A DNA stretch of 64,000 nucleotides from Coptis chinensis (taxonomy: Eukaryota; Streptophyta; Magnoliopsida; Ranunculales; Ranunculaceae): positions 52,952,501-53,016,500 of the forward strand of contig CM027381.1 in NCBI GenBank assembly GCA_015680905.1. The letters are read 5' to 3'. The notes beneath the pieces were generated by a model that saw nothing but the letters and a program-made list of their open reading frames with translations, ran no database searches and was not told where the DNA came from. A program made the position numbers and the translations under genes. How positions within the stretch are numbered: position 1 is the stretch's first letter; every line of letters begins with the position of its first letter. Below are positions 12,130 to 24,529 of the stretch, one piece after another.

Positions 12130-13099
12130 GTGGTCACATGCCCAGCACGTGACTCCCTAAAAAAAACCCCACGTGTTCTTCTTTCTTCGCCTCCACGCTC
12201 AAGAACACCAACCAAGGAAAACCTTGAGCGCGCCCGCGCCCTAACCTCCACACAAACCCAGTTCAAATTTCAATCGAGTGATTCATTCACTATCCCCCAC
12301 CTTACATTCACCACAATTTCCAAATCCAAAACTCAATGGCTCCTCAACCCCTAAAGATTCTTTCGGAACAAGTTTTTACTGCTCAACAATTTTCACCCTT
12401 TTCGGTACTGAAATGTGTATTAGGAAGTGGGAAGGGTTATGGTATTCTACGGATGATTTTTATCACACTGATTTGGTGTTTGATTTTTATAAGAAGAGGG
12501 AGATTGATGGTCGTAGGATTTTTGTAAAGGTGAATGGTAGTCGGAAGGAATTGACTACAGCAGTGTTGTCTGAGATTACTGGCATTAAGCAAAGAGACAT
12601 CGTAGTCACAATGCAAGAATCTCAGTTTGGTGGAATCGGTCCTTTGATGATGGAGACTGTATTGGAAGGACTTTACAACCCTGGTTCGCATTGTGTTCAT
12701 CAGACGTCTCTGAGAAGGAACCAGCTGGCTGTGGCTCAATTGGTTGGTAGGAATGTTATTGCCACCACGAAAATAAGTGACATCAATTTGAGTTGTCTAC
12801 ACATTCTTTGAACCCTTCAGGAAAAGAGGTATGGGTTTTGCATCCTTGACTTTTTGTTAAATGAGATTAGAGCAGTTGGTAAATTTACCATAGCCTTCCC
12901 TACATTGATTATGAAGGTTATGTTGTACTGGGGATGTGTTCCGAAGACTGGTAAGGTTAAGTTGAAGTTGCATGAAAATGCACGTATTTATCGGGAATGT
13001 ATTCAGAGGGATTGGCATTTGCCTGAGGTTTTGGGTGCTGAGATGATGAACTATGCTATGAATTGCAATAACAGGTCCATTTCTGAAACTTTGGAATAG
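12130..13099 (+). pseudogene. Athila env-like / 'putative plant transposon protein' region
   Basis: The leader contains a GC-rich GAGCGCGCCCGCGCCC tract (about 12227-12242) and a Ser/Pro/Arg-rich N-terminus. The body has FYKKREIDGRRIFVKVNGS (about 12484-12540) and TAVLSEITGI, matching the pattern of the plant transposon-associated domain found after pol in Athila elements. A stop at 12809 and a frame change precede a last part (12854-13099). The function of this domain is not established. A homologous region lies inverted at 24530-25760. Confidence 0.65.
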
Positions 13100-13660
13100 C
13101 GTCCTTAAGTAGGTCCTCACAAATATGTCAAGACAAAAACACTCTGATTTTTCCACTCAAGTTTCACTCACTCCAGTATGCAGTGGGCACACTTTTCCTT
13201 ACAAACTCAATGACGTACAAGGAAGCCGAAGTCGATCAAACACATCTACCACTTACTATTGCAAATACTGTTTTGTCAATAGCTAACAATGGGGACCAAG
13301 TTATGGGAAAACGGAAGTGATATAACTTAAGTTGTTGTGGTGATCCTTTAGGCCTTTAGTTTTACCGCTTTTAGTTAAATTTTATCTGGGAAAGAATTCT
13401 TATCGTCTCTTCTCTCCTTTTTGTTGCCTTTTCGGGTAAAATCCTCTCCTGAATAACAGGGTGAGTTCTGAAAAGGACTTTTCTCTATGGCGTCAACAAG
13501 TAATCCCCCCCCCCTCCTCAGCAAACGAACTCTAATAGTTATGGGGATGCTCAAAATAATTCATGGAGTGCTTTGTTTGGAAGGACTGGAGCTGTTGAGT
13601 CTACAGTTGCCTTTAAACTGGTTGATGGAGTGGCCCAGTTTTCGTCTGAGTTGCTAGAAC

Positions 13661-16600
13661 CAGTGTAGTCAAGGCTTTAAGACACACCTAAGGCGCAACA
13701 CCTTCTTCGTGCCTTAGTCACAAGGGGCAAGGCGCGGCACGCGCCAGATTGAAGTGAGGCGCACAATACTAAAAAAATAGAAAAACAATAAAATAAAAAA
13801 AAAGCTCTTGGCCTATTTATTGTAGAGTAAATCTTCAATGGCAGGATGAAATGAGGTTAATCGCTTCTGTTTTTGTGTGTAGGGAAAATAAACAATTTGG
13901 TCGGCACCAGGTGCAATAATGTTGAACTTAGGATCAATTGATCAAACTTCAAAGACATCGATGCCAGAGACGACTCGAGATAGGCCTGGTAATGTGAAAT
14001 TGTGATGCAGTATGGCTCTTGTACTATCCAGGCCTTTCCTTGCTGCAGATAAAAGGATTTAAGTACAATTATCACAAGCAACCTTCAACATGATTTGAAG
14101 ATCGCGAACTCAAATGCATGAGTTTTCAAACACAAAAAGGCACCACGTAGAATGAGATATATGAAGTTACAACACTTGTTCAAAGTTCCAAAAATCCAAA
14201 ATCTGATTATCATGCTAGTTATAGCACTTGTTCAAAGTTCCAAAATGTCAAACACTAAATAAACAAAAGAGATTCAAGTGCCTTGGTCTTAAATTTCAAC
14301 TGATAGCCTAACTAAAAAACATAACTAATAGTCTAATACTCATCATCAAATTGAATATCATCCTCCAGCACATTCATCTCTCCGTCTTCTTGGTCCGCTT
14401 CTTTATCACTTTCAATTAAGTCAACTTCTTCCGTCGTTGCTTCTTCTTCTTCGTCTTCTTCATCTCTAAGAGTGAACGTAAAAGAACTTGGTGCAGACCT
14501 TGTGGTACATTTGCTTCTGCCTTCACTAGTTGATGCCAATGCTTGTGGTACATTTGGCATAGAATTAGATGCCTCAAATAGGCCACTAGCCATTTCCACA
14601 TCCCCCGGTAGTGAGTCAGCACCATCATGCACTTTATCTTTGGGATCAACATATAGTTCTCCGGTGGTCCACTCATTAGACTCTTCAATCAACTTTGTAA
14701 GTGAAATAGGATCAACGACGTCCCTAATATTGTAACGGTCTACCAAGCTTTGGTTGTACTTAACAAACACCAAATCATTCAACTTTGTTTGCTCCAACTT
14801 ATTCCTTTTCTTGAAGTGAATCTATTAATTCCCAAAAGAAATGCAAGTCAATACACAACACCATAAATTTGATGCATTCATTTAAAAAGCCATGAACCTC
14901 GACACTTAACCACATTGATTTGATAGTGATCAGCAAACTATATGTCATATGATAGGAATAGCATTGAAACAACAAACATTTGATGGGTCACATTAGTAAT
15001 AACTAATATTAGTATGCTACTTACATGTTCAAATATGCTCCAATTACGTTCGCAACCGCAAGCACTAGTTGTTAAGCTAAGTATGCGTATTGCAAGTCTT
15101 CGCAGTTCTTTAGTACTTTGCCTGTATGCTCTCCACCATTCAGCTATATTTAAAAGTGAAATAAAATAAAATAAAGGGTATAAAACAAATTAGTAATTAT
15201 ATATAACTCATTTGATTCTTTAAGCTTGTACAATAACATGATCTAGGTATCTAACATATTGAACTCATTATAACATATAAAATATTAAGAAATAGCATAC
15301 CTGGTGCTACTTTCGTTCGATTTATAACTACCAAGTTACTCCCAAATAGGCCTGCAGCTCTCTTGTACATTGGTAATTGATCGTTTGTAATAAAAACCTG
15401 CTCACTTATGGAAGGCACTAGCTTTTCAATGCAAGTAAGAATGCCTTTAGCGATTACTGCATCTTCCTCAATTTTATCGGGATTGCTGTAAAAGAACTCC
15501 GGGTTTAGCAAGTGGGCAGCAGCATGCAATGGCTTATAGAGTTGGCAATTCCATCTCTTATCTATGATTTCAAAAGCAGCATCATACTTGTCATTGTCGT
15601 TATTGAATGATACCTTGATTACATCCTTAGCCCTTTTCATCGCCCCATACATATACCCCATAGAGGGTTTCTTCTCACTGTCTGCCATTCGGAGGACTTT
15701 AACTAGTGGAGAAGTTAACTTGAGAGCATAAACAATGCCATTCCAATAGTACTCTGACAAAACAATCTGTTCCACTTCTTTGACTCTTTTTTTTCATTTT
15801 TGTTCAATGCCGCCTTGTATAATCCCATTTTTCTGAAGTGAACATCTTTCTCAAATTCCCCTTTTGCTTGTGTATGCTTTCGAGGGTCAAAAATGAAGTT
15901 GCAAATCTTGTTTTGGCAGGCCTAAGCAACTCCCTTTCTTGTGTAAAGAACCTCATCATGTCTAGTGCTTTGAGGTGGTTGTAGAGGTACCCACTCAACT
16001 TAATTAACTTCTTTATGATGTTCAACACATCTGGCATTTTTCCAATATCTTCCAAAGTAAGATCAAGGCAATGTGCCGTACACGGAGTCCAAAACAAATG
16101 AGGGATATGGGTTTCCAGATGTTTTCCTACCACAATTTACAAATAATTAAAAAAAAATAAATACAAGCATGCATGTAGAAATAGTATATTTAAAAGTAAA
16201 ATGTCAATAATATGTATTAAATAACTAAACTAGATTAACATACCAACTAATACATAGCTTGAGGCGTTGTCAGTCACAATTTGTATCACATTCTTTGGTC
16301 CAATCCTCTCAATCACGTTGCTCACCATCTCAAACACTTTAAAGCTAGTCTTCGAAAATGACGAAGTATCAATTGACTCTAAGAACACTGTTCCCTTAGG
16401 GCTATTCACCAAGAAATTGACCAATGATCTATTCCTTCAATCAGTCCATCCATCACACATAAGTGAACAACATGTCGTTTCCCACTCCTTTTTATTTGCT
16501 TCCAACATTTTACCCGTGTTCTCCACCTCTTTTTTCAGCAAAGGAACTCTCAAGTCATGGTAACTTGGAGGTTTCATTCCAGGGCATTGCCCAACAGCTT

Positions 16601-17837
16601 CAATCATGACTTTGAAGCTCTCAAACCTAGCGGCATTAAAGGCGATACCCACTGTAAAACCACCTAGCTATGAATTGAATAGCATATTCAACTTTTCTCG
16701 GATCCAGTGCCTCATCAATAGTAGTCTGTCTTACTTTCACTTTCTTTCGATTACTGTCCACTTTTCGAATAACAAAAGCATCCATTGTACCTTTTCATTT
16801 TTTTGAACTACTGCCAGAAACACCATCCCCCAAATTAACCACTTCATCTGCTCCATCGAAATCAATATCGTCCCCTAACACATCACGATCAAAAGGATCA
16901 AACGCACTTGAAGTAGACGAGTATGATTTAGCCATTTTCTTTGTATCTATAAATTCCTGAATTTCTTTTCTCACAGCTGCTAGCACTTCTTTACATCCAG
17001 TCACTTGGCGTGCACCTCCTCTAATAAAATGCAGTTTGTGACGGTAAATTCCACCCTTACTAGTTTTGTTGCAGAATACGCATGTCACATCGTTCGAATT
17101 GTTCTTATCTTTTAAAAAGCCATACTTCCATCCCACATTAGTTTTCTTACTGCTATTCTCCCCTCCATTACCACTACCATCCCCCACATTACTAGCATTG
17201 TGGCCATTTCCATCAGCACTCATGTTTAGTTAATCACCTGAAAAAATGCAGAAGTTGACGAAATTATGATTACTTTGTTCTTCAAGCCAAAGTTATGGCA
17301 TAAGTTTTTATTTTATTTCATTTTATTTTCTTATCATTTAAAAAAAAAGAGATCGAGATGGATTTAAGAAAAAACATAAGAAGAAATAGTGAAATACCTG
17401 GTTGAAGGCTTGAAGCGGATAAAAATAGATGCTTCAGTTGTTCTCGACTTCTCGTACTCACTCTGTAACTTTGTATTCCAGTACTTCAGTTGTTCTTCAC
17501 TTCTTTGGTCTCGTACTCACTCTGTTGAGTGACTTGAGTCTGTTACTCTGTTCTTTGTTTTTGTGACTCTTTGTTTTCTACTTTTCTTATTATCTTTTCT
17601 TATTAAAATTGTAGTCTATTTTGAGTTTTTGACCATTGGATGCTTTAGAGATTTGTGAATACTGAATACTAACACCTAAATAAACAACTCAAGTCAGGCG
17701 TGTGCCTGGTGCGCCTTGCGCCTCACTTAAAAGCGCACAAAAGCATATAAAGCGCATGCCTCATATTAGTTTCCGCGCCTTGACTGAGGCGAGGCACAGA
17801 AAAACGCCTCTCCGCGCCTTGCGCCTTGACTACACTA
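13661..17837 (-). mobile_element. hAT transposon (autonomous type, decayed)
   Basis: Left end CAGTGTAGTCAAGGC, right end GCCTTGACTACACTA: 15-bp inverted repeats differing only at the outermost base. Perfect 8-bp target duplications GCTAGAAC lie at 13653-13660 and 17838-17845. Both ends are rich in short AGGCGC/GCGCCT subterminal motifs, as in plant hAT families. The transposase is coded on the minus strand. It sits inside the ORF1 frame of a LINE, so it is younger than the LINE. Confidence 0.95.
14333..17223 (-). pseudogene. hAT transposase (BED finger, DUF659, hAT C-terminal dimerisation)
   Basis: Minus strand from ATG at 17223. The BED zinc finger (VTCVFCNKTSKGGIYRHKLH) lies at about 17113-17030. 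The DUF659 core includes CCSLMCDGWTD (about 16470-16437) and IQIVTDNASSYVLVG with the second catalytic Asp (about 16280-16240). The RNase-H-like core continues in TPCTAHCLDL (about 16080) and LLNPEFFY (15500). The hAT C-terminal ERNWSIFEH lies near 15040, and an acidic tail ends at 14333. Introns are visible, e.g. about 16240-16128 and near 15300 and 15020. A stop after CDGWTD (about 16437) and frame changes near 16790 and 15800 inactivate it. Confidence 0.88.
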
Positions 17838-19153
17838 GCTAGAACAAGGTATAAAGGAGTGGGATGAATACTTAGTAGGTTACTTCCTAGATAAAATACT
17901 CTCCTTTCCAGTAGTTAAGGAACATTTACAGAAGAAATGGAAGCTGAAGGGAGCTTTTGACATTACCACCGATAAAGACCTTTTCTACATGAATTTTACA
18001 TGCTCAGAGGACTGTTAGATGATTCTAGATGAAGACCCTATATTCATTGCGGGGAGAGTATTTGTGGTTAAGCCCTGGACAGTAGAGGTGGATAGTTACA
18101 AGAACAAAGTAGCGTCTGTTCCTTTATGGGTGAAACTTATGGATGTGCCGAAGGAGATGTGGACTTTTGAAGGTTTGTCGTATCTCGCGAGTTGGTAGGT
18201 GGTACGCCAATGTTCATGGATGATGCCACTGCGAAAAGGAAAAGGTTGTCATTTACTAGATTTTGTATTGAGTTTCAGGTAAATTATGAATACAAAGACG
18301 TAATCAATGTGAAAGTTGGGAACCGAGAGGTGGGAATCCCTCTGGAGTACCCATGGAAGCCGATCTCATGCACAAAATGTAATAAGTTTGGGCATGTAGT
18401 TGATAAATGCACTGGACGAACCACAAGAGCTTGGGCACCAAGGCGTCCAGCTCAAGAGAGGTGGACAGAGCCACAGAGAGAAACAAACGTGGAAGCAACT
18501 CTACTAGGAGTAGGCACTGGAACAGTGGAACATACCTCTGAGGAGGAAAATGTAAGTGAGACTAGGGGGGCTGAGAATGCCATAAACCCACAGAGAGAAG
18601 AAATGGTGACAGGAATGGAAATCGTTCCATTCATTCAGTGGGTGAGGGTAGAACCCAGGAACAGTGCTGCAGTTTTTTAGCGAGAGCAAAGGGATATGAG
18701 CCAAATCCAACTAATGTCTCCTGGCAGAGTGATGTGTACTTTCTTGGGTCCATAAGGAATAGGAGAGCACACAAGTCTGGAATTTGCAGCAGATACACCC
18801 CCTTATGAAGTCCGCAAACAAATGAGGAGGAGGTAAATTATGCATTACAGCATAACATGTACGCCCAGCTGGTAGAGGAAGGGGAGGAGCTCGAGGATGA
18901 TTTATCATAACTAGAGGAGGAACTCTTTGGGGATAGCAGTTCTGCACCTATGGTAACAAGATCAAATGTATCCCCTGCAATGGAAACAAGATCCAAAACT
19001 CAACAAAAAGGAAACAAACAAGCTGGTCAAATGGAGGTGGAACCTAGTGAACAAGGGTAGACTCAAAATAACAAGGGAGGTAAGAAGAAAGTGGGCAGGC
19101 CAAGAGGGTCGGGGAAAAAGAACAAGGGTCATTAAATGTCTAAGTCTTAAATA

Positions 19154-22100
19154 ATGGTGAAGGTATGTATATGGAATATAAGGGGTATGAACGACTTAAA
19201 CAAAGCTAAAGATCTAAATAGCTTTAGAAGAGATAAGAAGTTAAGTTGTTTGGGTTTATTAGAAACTAAGGTTAGACGAGATAAGTTTGAGTTGATTATG
19301 AGTATTTGCTGTCCAAACTGGGAGCATATGAATAATTACTCTAGTGACCCTTCGGGGAGAATATGGTTAGCCTGGGATCCTAATGTTTTGGAGGTAGTCA
19401 AGCAAGTGGAGAGTGCTCAGATGATCCACTGTACTGTGACCATGCTCCAACAAGCTAGGCAGTTTAACTTTACTGTGGTTTATGCTAACAATGTTCGGGC
19501 AGAGAGATTATGTCTATGGGAGGAAATAAGTGCCTTGCACCATAACCTTACGACTCCAAGCTGCATGATGGAGGATTTTAATAATGTTTTGTTGTCTAAG
19601 GGAAATAGTCCCTTTTGCTAGATGCTTGAATGAAACTGGATTGTATGACCATCAAGCTACAGGATGTTTTTTCACTTGGACAAACAATGGAGAAGGAGCT
19701 ACTATAAAATGGTCCAAGTTAGACCGATGCCTGATTTCTATATACTGGGCAAACCAGATGACCACATCCAGCGTAGAGTTCTTAACAAAGGGAGCATTCT
19801 CAGATCACAGTCCCATTATGCTTACTTTGTCTCACGTGGTTAGACCTCGACCACCTTTTCGCTTTTGTAATTTTTGGAGTATGCACTCTGATTTTCAGGC
19901 AACTTTATTGGCAAGTTGGACTATACCTACACAAGGGAGCCCTCCTTACATGTTTAAAAAACTTAAGCTCTTAAAGAGTTCTTTAAAGCAATGGGCTAGA
20001 GTGAACTGCTCAAACCTTCAAAGGGAAGTCAAAGCAACGAGGCTTCAATTACATGTGATACAAGAACGGCTCAAGTCCAACCCTCTCGATCAAGTGGCTG
20101 GTGTGCTTGAGATTTCTGTCAGAGATAGGTTGATCCAGTTGATCATAATGGAGGAAATGGATATGAAGCATAGAACAAATATCGACTGGATGAAGTATGT
20201 GGTAAAGGAAAATAAGAGTCGAAGGTGGTTGTGGTCTATAGAGGATATGGATGGCAACAGAAGAGAAGGGCAGACTGATATGGTTAGTACCTTTGTGCAT
20301 TACTACACACGGATCTTGGGAGTCTCGTCTACAACAACTTGTACTTCACAGTTCCTGAACAGGTTAGTTGTGAATAAAGTTGATCAAGAAATGGGGGTAC
20401 AACTCACGGCCCCTATTATAGGAGCGGAAATAAGACAAGCAATGTTTGAGATGGATGATAAAAAAGCTCCAGGACCAGACGGATTCAATGCTTACTTTTT
20501 CAAGAAGTGCTGGCACCTAGTGGGCGAGGATTTCTCAGAAGCTATTAAACATATTTTTTATCATAACTGCATACAGAAAGGTACAAATGCCACATTAATA
20601 TGTTTAATACCTAAATGCCTTTCCCCTGCTAGAGTAGATGAATTTCGACCAATTGCGTGTTGTAATATCATTTACAAGTGTGTTGCTAAGATTCTAACAA
20701 ACAGGCTAAAAGTATGTATTTCCTCTTTGATTTCATGTAACCAATCTGCCTTTGTTCCTGGGAGAGCTATACAAGAGAACATTCTCCTTGCCCATGAGCT
20801 TTTGAGAGGATACAAACGAAAGCGAGGGTCTCCGAAATGTACCATAAAGCTGGATATAAAGAAGGCCTATGATTCAGTTAGCTGGAGTGCTCTGGAGTTG
20901 ATTCTTCACAGATTTAAGTTCCCACAAGCCTTCATAACATGGATAAAGATGTGATTCACCTCTCCCTCTTATTCTATTTTAGTGAATAGAACCCCAGAAG
21001 GTTATTTTGATGGCAAAAGAGGTATGCACCAGGGCGACCCCATCTCCCCATACCTCTTTGTTTTAGTCATGGAGGTTCTGAGCAGTCTCCTAAACCAAGG
21101 AATGAGTTTTAAAGCTTTTCTCCCCCACTCAAAGTGCAAACAGGAGAAAATCTCCCACTTGTGCTTTGCTGATGATGTACTCTTGTTTTGTAGAGGTGAG
21201 CCGGCCTCTGTTCATGCAGTTAAGGATATTCTCTCAGATTTCTCTCAGGCTACTGGGTTGAACCTTAACTATGCAAAGACAACCATGATGACTGGCAGTT
21301 TGTCGCTTGAAGAAAGCAAAAAGTTGGCAGACATCCTAGGCATCGCACTTATCTCTCCACCAGTTTCATACTTGGGGTTGCCTCTGACCTCTACTGGGTT
21401 GGGCAGAAAGGATTGTCTCCCCCTTATTGAAAAGATCACTAGGCGCATCTCCAACTGGAAAAATAAATCCTTATCCAGAGGAGGAAGACTACAACTTGTG
21501 CAATCTATCCTTTCGTCTTTTCAAACATATTGGGCACAAACTTTTGTGTTACCAAAGACGGTCCTTGAAAGGGTTGGGAAGATTTGTAATAGATTTCTTT
21601 GGGTCGGGCCAAACATGAAGAGGGCCATGCACCATGTAAATCACGTGACTCTAAGGCTAGAGAAAGAACAAGGTGGATTGGGGATTTTGGAACCTATCAC
21701 TTGGAATAAAGCTGCCATATGTGGTTTAGTGTTGAAGATTGCACAGAAAGGAGACTCTTTATGGGTCAACTGGACATGGGACCAACAAATAAGAGGGAGG
21801 AACTTTTGGACTATGAAGGCTCCAATAGATTCATCTTGGGTGTGGAGAGGCATTCTGAAGCATAGACAACTAGCTATGATGTTTGTGATATCTGATCGTA
21901 AATGGGGAGAGTACAAGCTTCTGGCATGACCCTTGGTGCCACTCTGTTCCGCTAATCCAAATGGCCACTGCTCGAGCCAACCTAAGAGAGATCATTCCAG
22001 ATAATGCAATGGTGAGTGTCATTATTGAAGACAATCAGTGGAACCAAGTGATACAAGGACTTCCTGATGGGGAAGTTAAGGATCTAATCATGGGAACTGA

Positions 22101-23140
22101 AATAAATTCCTTCTTAGACAAGGACACTGTTATATAGGGACCAAGCAATACAAGGGAATTCAGTGTTAAGTCTGCTTATGCTGTTATCAAGAACATCAGA
22201 CTAAAGGTAAAATGGTACAAATTGGTGTGGGGGAAGTTAACGGTGCCACAACATTCCTTTACGACCTGGTAGGCTTTCGCTGGATGCTTACCTACCCAAA
22301 ACAGGTTGAAGCAAAAGAAGCTCCTTTCTCAATCGGTCTGCATCTTATGACACTCTCATGAGGAGAGTACGTCACATCTCTTCTTCGATTGCTAGTACTC
22401 GAAGGCTATATGGGAGGAAGTGAAGGAAAGTATGAGCTTACCAAAGACAGTCTGGGGTCAAGAGAAGAATGGAACTACCTGTTACAGCTGTATAGATGCA
22501 ACTCTATGTTCTCAGAAGTGGTTAGGGACTTGATTTGTGCTGTGGTGCATGTCATTTGGTGTGAGAGGAACAGGCGAAGGCAAAAGGGTTGGGTCAAGAC
22601 AGCAAAAGAGGTTAGCGAAAATCTAAAACACACCATGAAGGAATACTTGGTCAAATGCTTGATAGAAGTTCCTGACAATATCCAACTGAGAATTCTATTA
22701 CAGAGGTTGGGTATTTCCCCAAGATACCAACAGAAGGAAACCAGGTGGTGTAGTTAGGTCAAACCAGAAGTTGGCAAGCTACTGCTTAACTCAGATGGGT
22801 CGGTGAAGGACAATATTGCGAGATATGGTGGACTAATAAGAGATGAAGACGGTCAAGTAAAGGTGGCTTATTATGGCAGATCACGACATACCTCAATCTT
22901 ATACCAGGAGATACAAGCCATAGTTGCTGGTCTAAAGGCTGCTCGCTAGATCAGTGCGAGGTACATCAAAGTTGCATTTGACTCTCTCAGAGCTGTTAAC
23001 ATAGCAAATGGGCAGGAGCAAGTGCCGTGGCACTGCAAGAATCTAGTAGTTGAGCTTCAGAGCATTAGTAGATTGTTTGTGTCTGTTAAAATAGTCTATA
23101 TTTTTAGATAAGGTAATAGGGTAGCCGATTACTTGTCTAA
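19154..23140 (+). pseudogene. LINE ORF2: AP endonuclease, reverse transcriptase, RNase H
   Basis: Starts MVKVCIWNIRGMND at 19154, 18 nt after the ORF1 stop. Endonuclease: WNIRGMN, LLETKV and the catalytic SDHSPI (about 19803). RT: KAPGPDGFNAYFFKKCW (20463), FRPIACCNIIYK, LDIKKAYDSVSW (20850), GKRGMHQGDPISPYLF (21010) and CFADDVLLF (21163-21189). A zf-RVT-like stretch follows near 22130-22330. RNase H (LLLNSDGSVK, YQEIQAIVAGL, VAFDSLRAVN; about 22773-23010) retains D-E-D. Breaks: frameshift near 19600, TGA at about 20952, frameshift near 21925 and stops at 22136, 22755, 22947 and 23108. It once nicked target DNA and reverse-transcribed LINE RNA in place. Confidence 0.9.
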
Positions 23141-23309
23141 AGTCTATGACTACCTGGATATGGATATGGTGTACTTTATACCTCCCCTAGACTCAACTCT
23201 GGATTCCATTGTAAGGGAGGATAAAGAAGGAACTGTGTACCCAAGAGTTAGCCGGTCTATGAATAAAGGTTGGGGTATCCTTAACCCCTAGCTTCTTCTA
23301 AAAAAAAAA

Positions 23310-24299
23310 CATATTCCTAATTGAGCTAGAGGTCTTTATTAGGTGTTGTGGGGATTAGGTAATGGTTTTAAGAAGGAAGGAAATGGATATTCAAAAGGAC
23401 AAGTCTGAGATAATAGGATCTTCAAAATATGTAGCTAGAGAAAATCGTATTCTTACTTTGCTTCTACACTTTGTTTCCATCCTTAGCCATTTTTTTTCTT
23501 TTTCTTTTGGCTTTTGACTCATTTTATTCTGTTTTTGGAGTTCGAACTTTTTATTTTATTTTATATATATTTTTTTCTTTTCTTTAGATGGAAACTTTCT
23601 TTTCTTTTCTTATTTGGAGCAACTAATAAATTCTTGGTGTTCCACAGGTCTTTCTCTATCCTTTTCTATATTTCATCCTACTTCTCAGACTCATTCAAAA
23701 ATGGGTAGGCTGATTTTATTTTTATTTTGTTTTTGTAAAAGGGTAAAGTATTGTGGTTTATGAAAAGGCTAAAGAAAGGCTCAGAGGGGCGACTAGCGGA
23801 AAATAATTTCATATAGGTTTGAATTTCTGGCTATATCGATCCAAAAATGGCCTAAATTTTCACTTAGGATATGGTATAGTGATCAAGCAAGTGGATGTGT
23901 GATTTCTCTATTCGGAATTTACTTCTCCTTTGTGTCATTACTCAAATATTTCACTCATATAAGGCTTTTTTAAGATATATTCTCACAGGATTTATAGAAT
24001 AAGTATTCTAGCCTAGATTTCAGAAATTTACTGCCAATAGAAACATAAATGCTCATACAATATATTTATGGAAAGATGCAATGATTATTACCTACATATT
24101 AACCTAAATTTCTAAAAACTATTCTAATTTAAGAGCTAAAATGAAACTTCTAGACTACTATCATCACAGGAAAAGAAACAATACCAATATTCTTAAGTGC
24201 ATAGTATAAATACTTTTATTTTTATTTTTTTACTAGAAAACAAAGTGAATATTATACATATATATCCTAATAGGTGCCTTAAATTATGCATGTTTCTAT
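23310..24299. other. Non-coding, probable Athila 3' sequence or LTR of the inverted remnant
   Basis: T-rich tracts (23480-23600) and AT-rich DNA with no gene. On the minus strand it directly follows a polypurine tract at 24300-24333, so part may be the LTR of the inverted Athila remnant; no partner LTR was recognised to prove it. Confidence 0.35.
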
Positions 24300-24333
24300 G
24301 CCACCCCCAAACAAAAACATGTTTTGTCCTCAA
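24300..24333 (-). other. Polypurine-tract motif of inverted Athila remnant
   Basis: On the minus strand it reads TTGAGGACAAAACATG then TGTTTGGGGGTGGC. The paired TTGAGGACAA and TTTGGGGGTG motif marks the junction before the 3' LTR in Athila/Tat-type elements. The plus-strand site at 26951-26984 has the same layout. Confidence 0.6.
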
Positions 24334-24529
24334 AGTATAGAAATAAGAAGGATAGAAAATACCATGGAAACGCGTGAAAATTTTAGAACACCTGCAAAAC
24401 AAATTCAGAACATACTAATATAGGTAAAGAAAAACAGATGCAACTCTATATGAATTTCACTTGTTATGGGAATAACAAAAAAATAAACTGCTTGAGACAT
24501 AAGCAGACACTAACAAAAAGTAAAACTTA

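Larger units (their letters stand above)
1..13100 (+). mobile_element. Athila-type Ty3/gypsy retrotransposon, 5' end outside window, interrupted
   Basis: The order gag, protease, RT, RNase H, integrase, then a separate env-like region after pol is the Athila layout of plant Ty3/gypsy elements. The 5' LTR lies left of the window. The body is split by a CACTA transposon at 2180-8457; with the insert and one target copy removed, the protein frame runs straight on. Many stop codons and frameshifts in gag, RT and env show an old inactive copy. The plus-strand LTR at 26985 could be its 3' LTR, with a LINE and inverted Athila pieces between, but this link is inferred. Confidence 0.85.
13487..19135 (+). 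pseudogene. LINE ORF1 (DUF4283, CCHC zinc knuckle, AT-hook), split by hAT
   Basis: ATG at 13487 (atggcgtcaacaag), short N-terminus to 13660, resuming at 17846 after the hAT. The DUF4283 RNA-binding-like domain covers 17850-18300 (FPVVKEHLQKKWKLKGAFDI; KPWTVEVDSY; PLWVKLMDVP). A CX2CX4HX4C knuckle, CTKCNKFGHVVDKC, lies at about 18370-18411. The basic end KKKVGRPRGSGKKNKGH (about 19083-19132) contains a textbook AT-hook GRPRG, unusual enough to note. Stops at about 18018, 18680 and 18806 and a frameshift near 18196 inactivate it. It would coat LINE RNA. Confidence 0.8.
13395..23309 (+). mobile_element. L1-type LINE with RNase H, ORF1 interrupted by a hAT
   Basis: Two ORFs in L1 order: ORF1 (DUF4283 plus zinc knuckle) from 13487 and ORF2 (endonuclease, RT, zf-RVT, RNase H) from 19154, ending in an A10 tail at 23300-23309. 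The hAT at 13661-17837 adds 4.2 kb; without it the LINE is about 5.7 kb. The 5' boundary is a guess from ORF1 minus a short leader. No convincing target-site duplication was found by eye. All ORFs carry stops or frameshifts. Confidence 0.85.

Noticed and set aside
14416-14735. Overlapping ORFs at the hAT transposase end
   Set aside because: Shadows of the acidic C-terminal tail of the transposase.
13395-23330. LINE target-site duplication
   Set aside because: No repeat of the sequence after the A-tail could be found upstream of ORF1 by eye, so none is reported.
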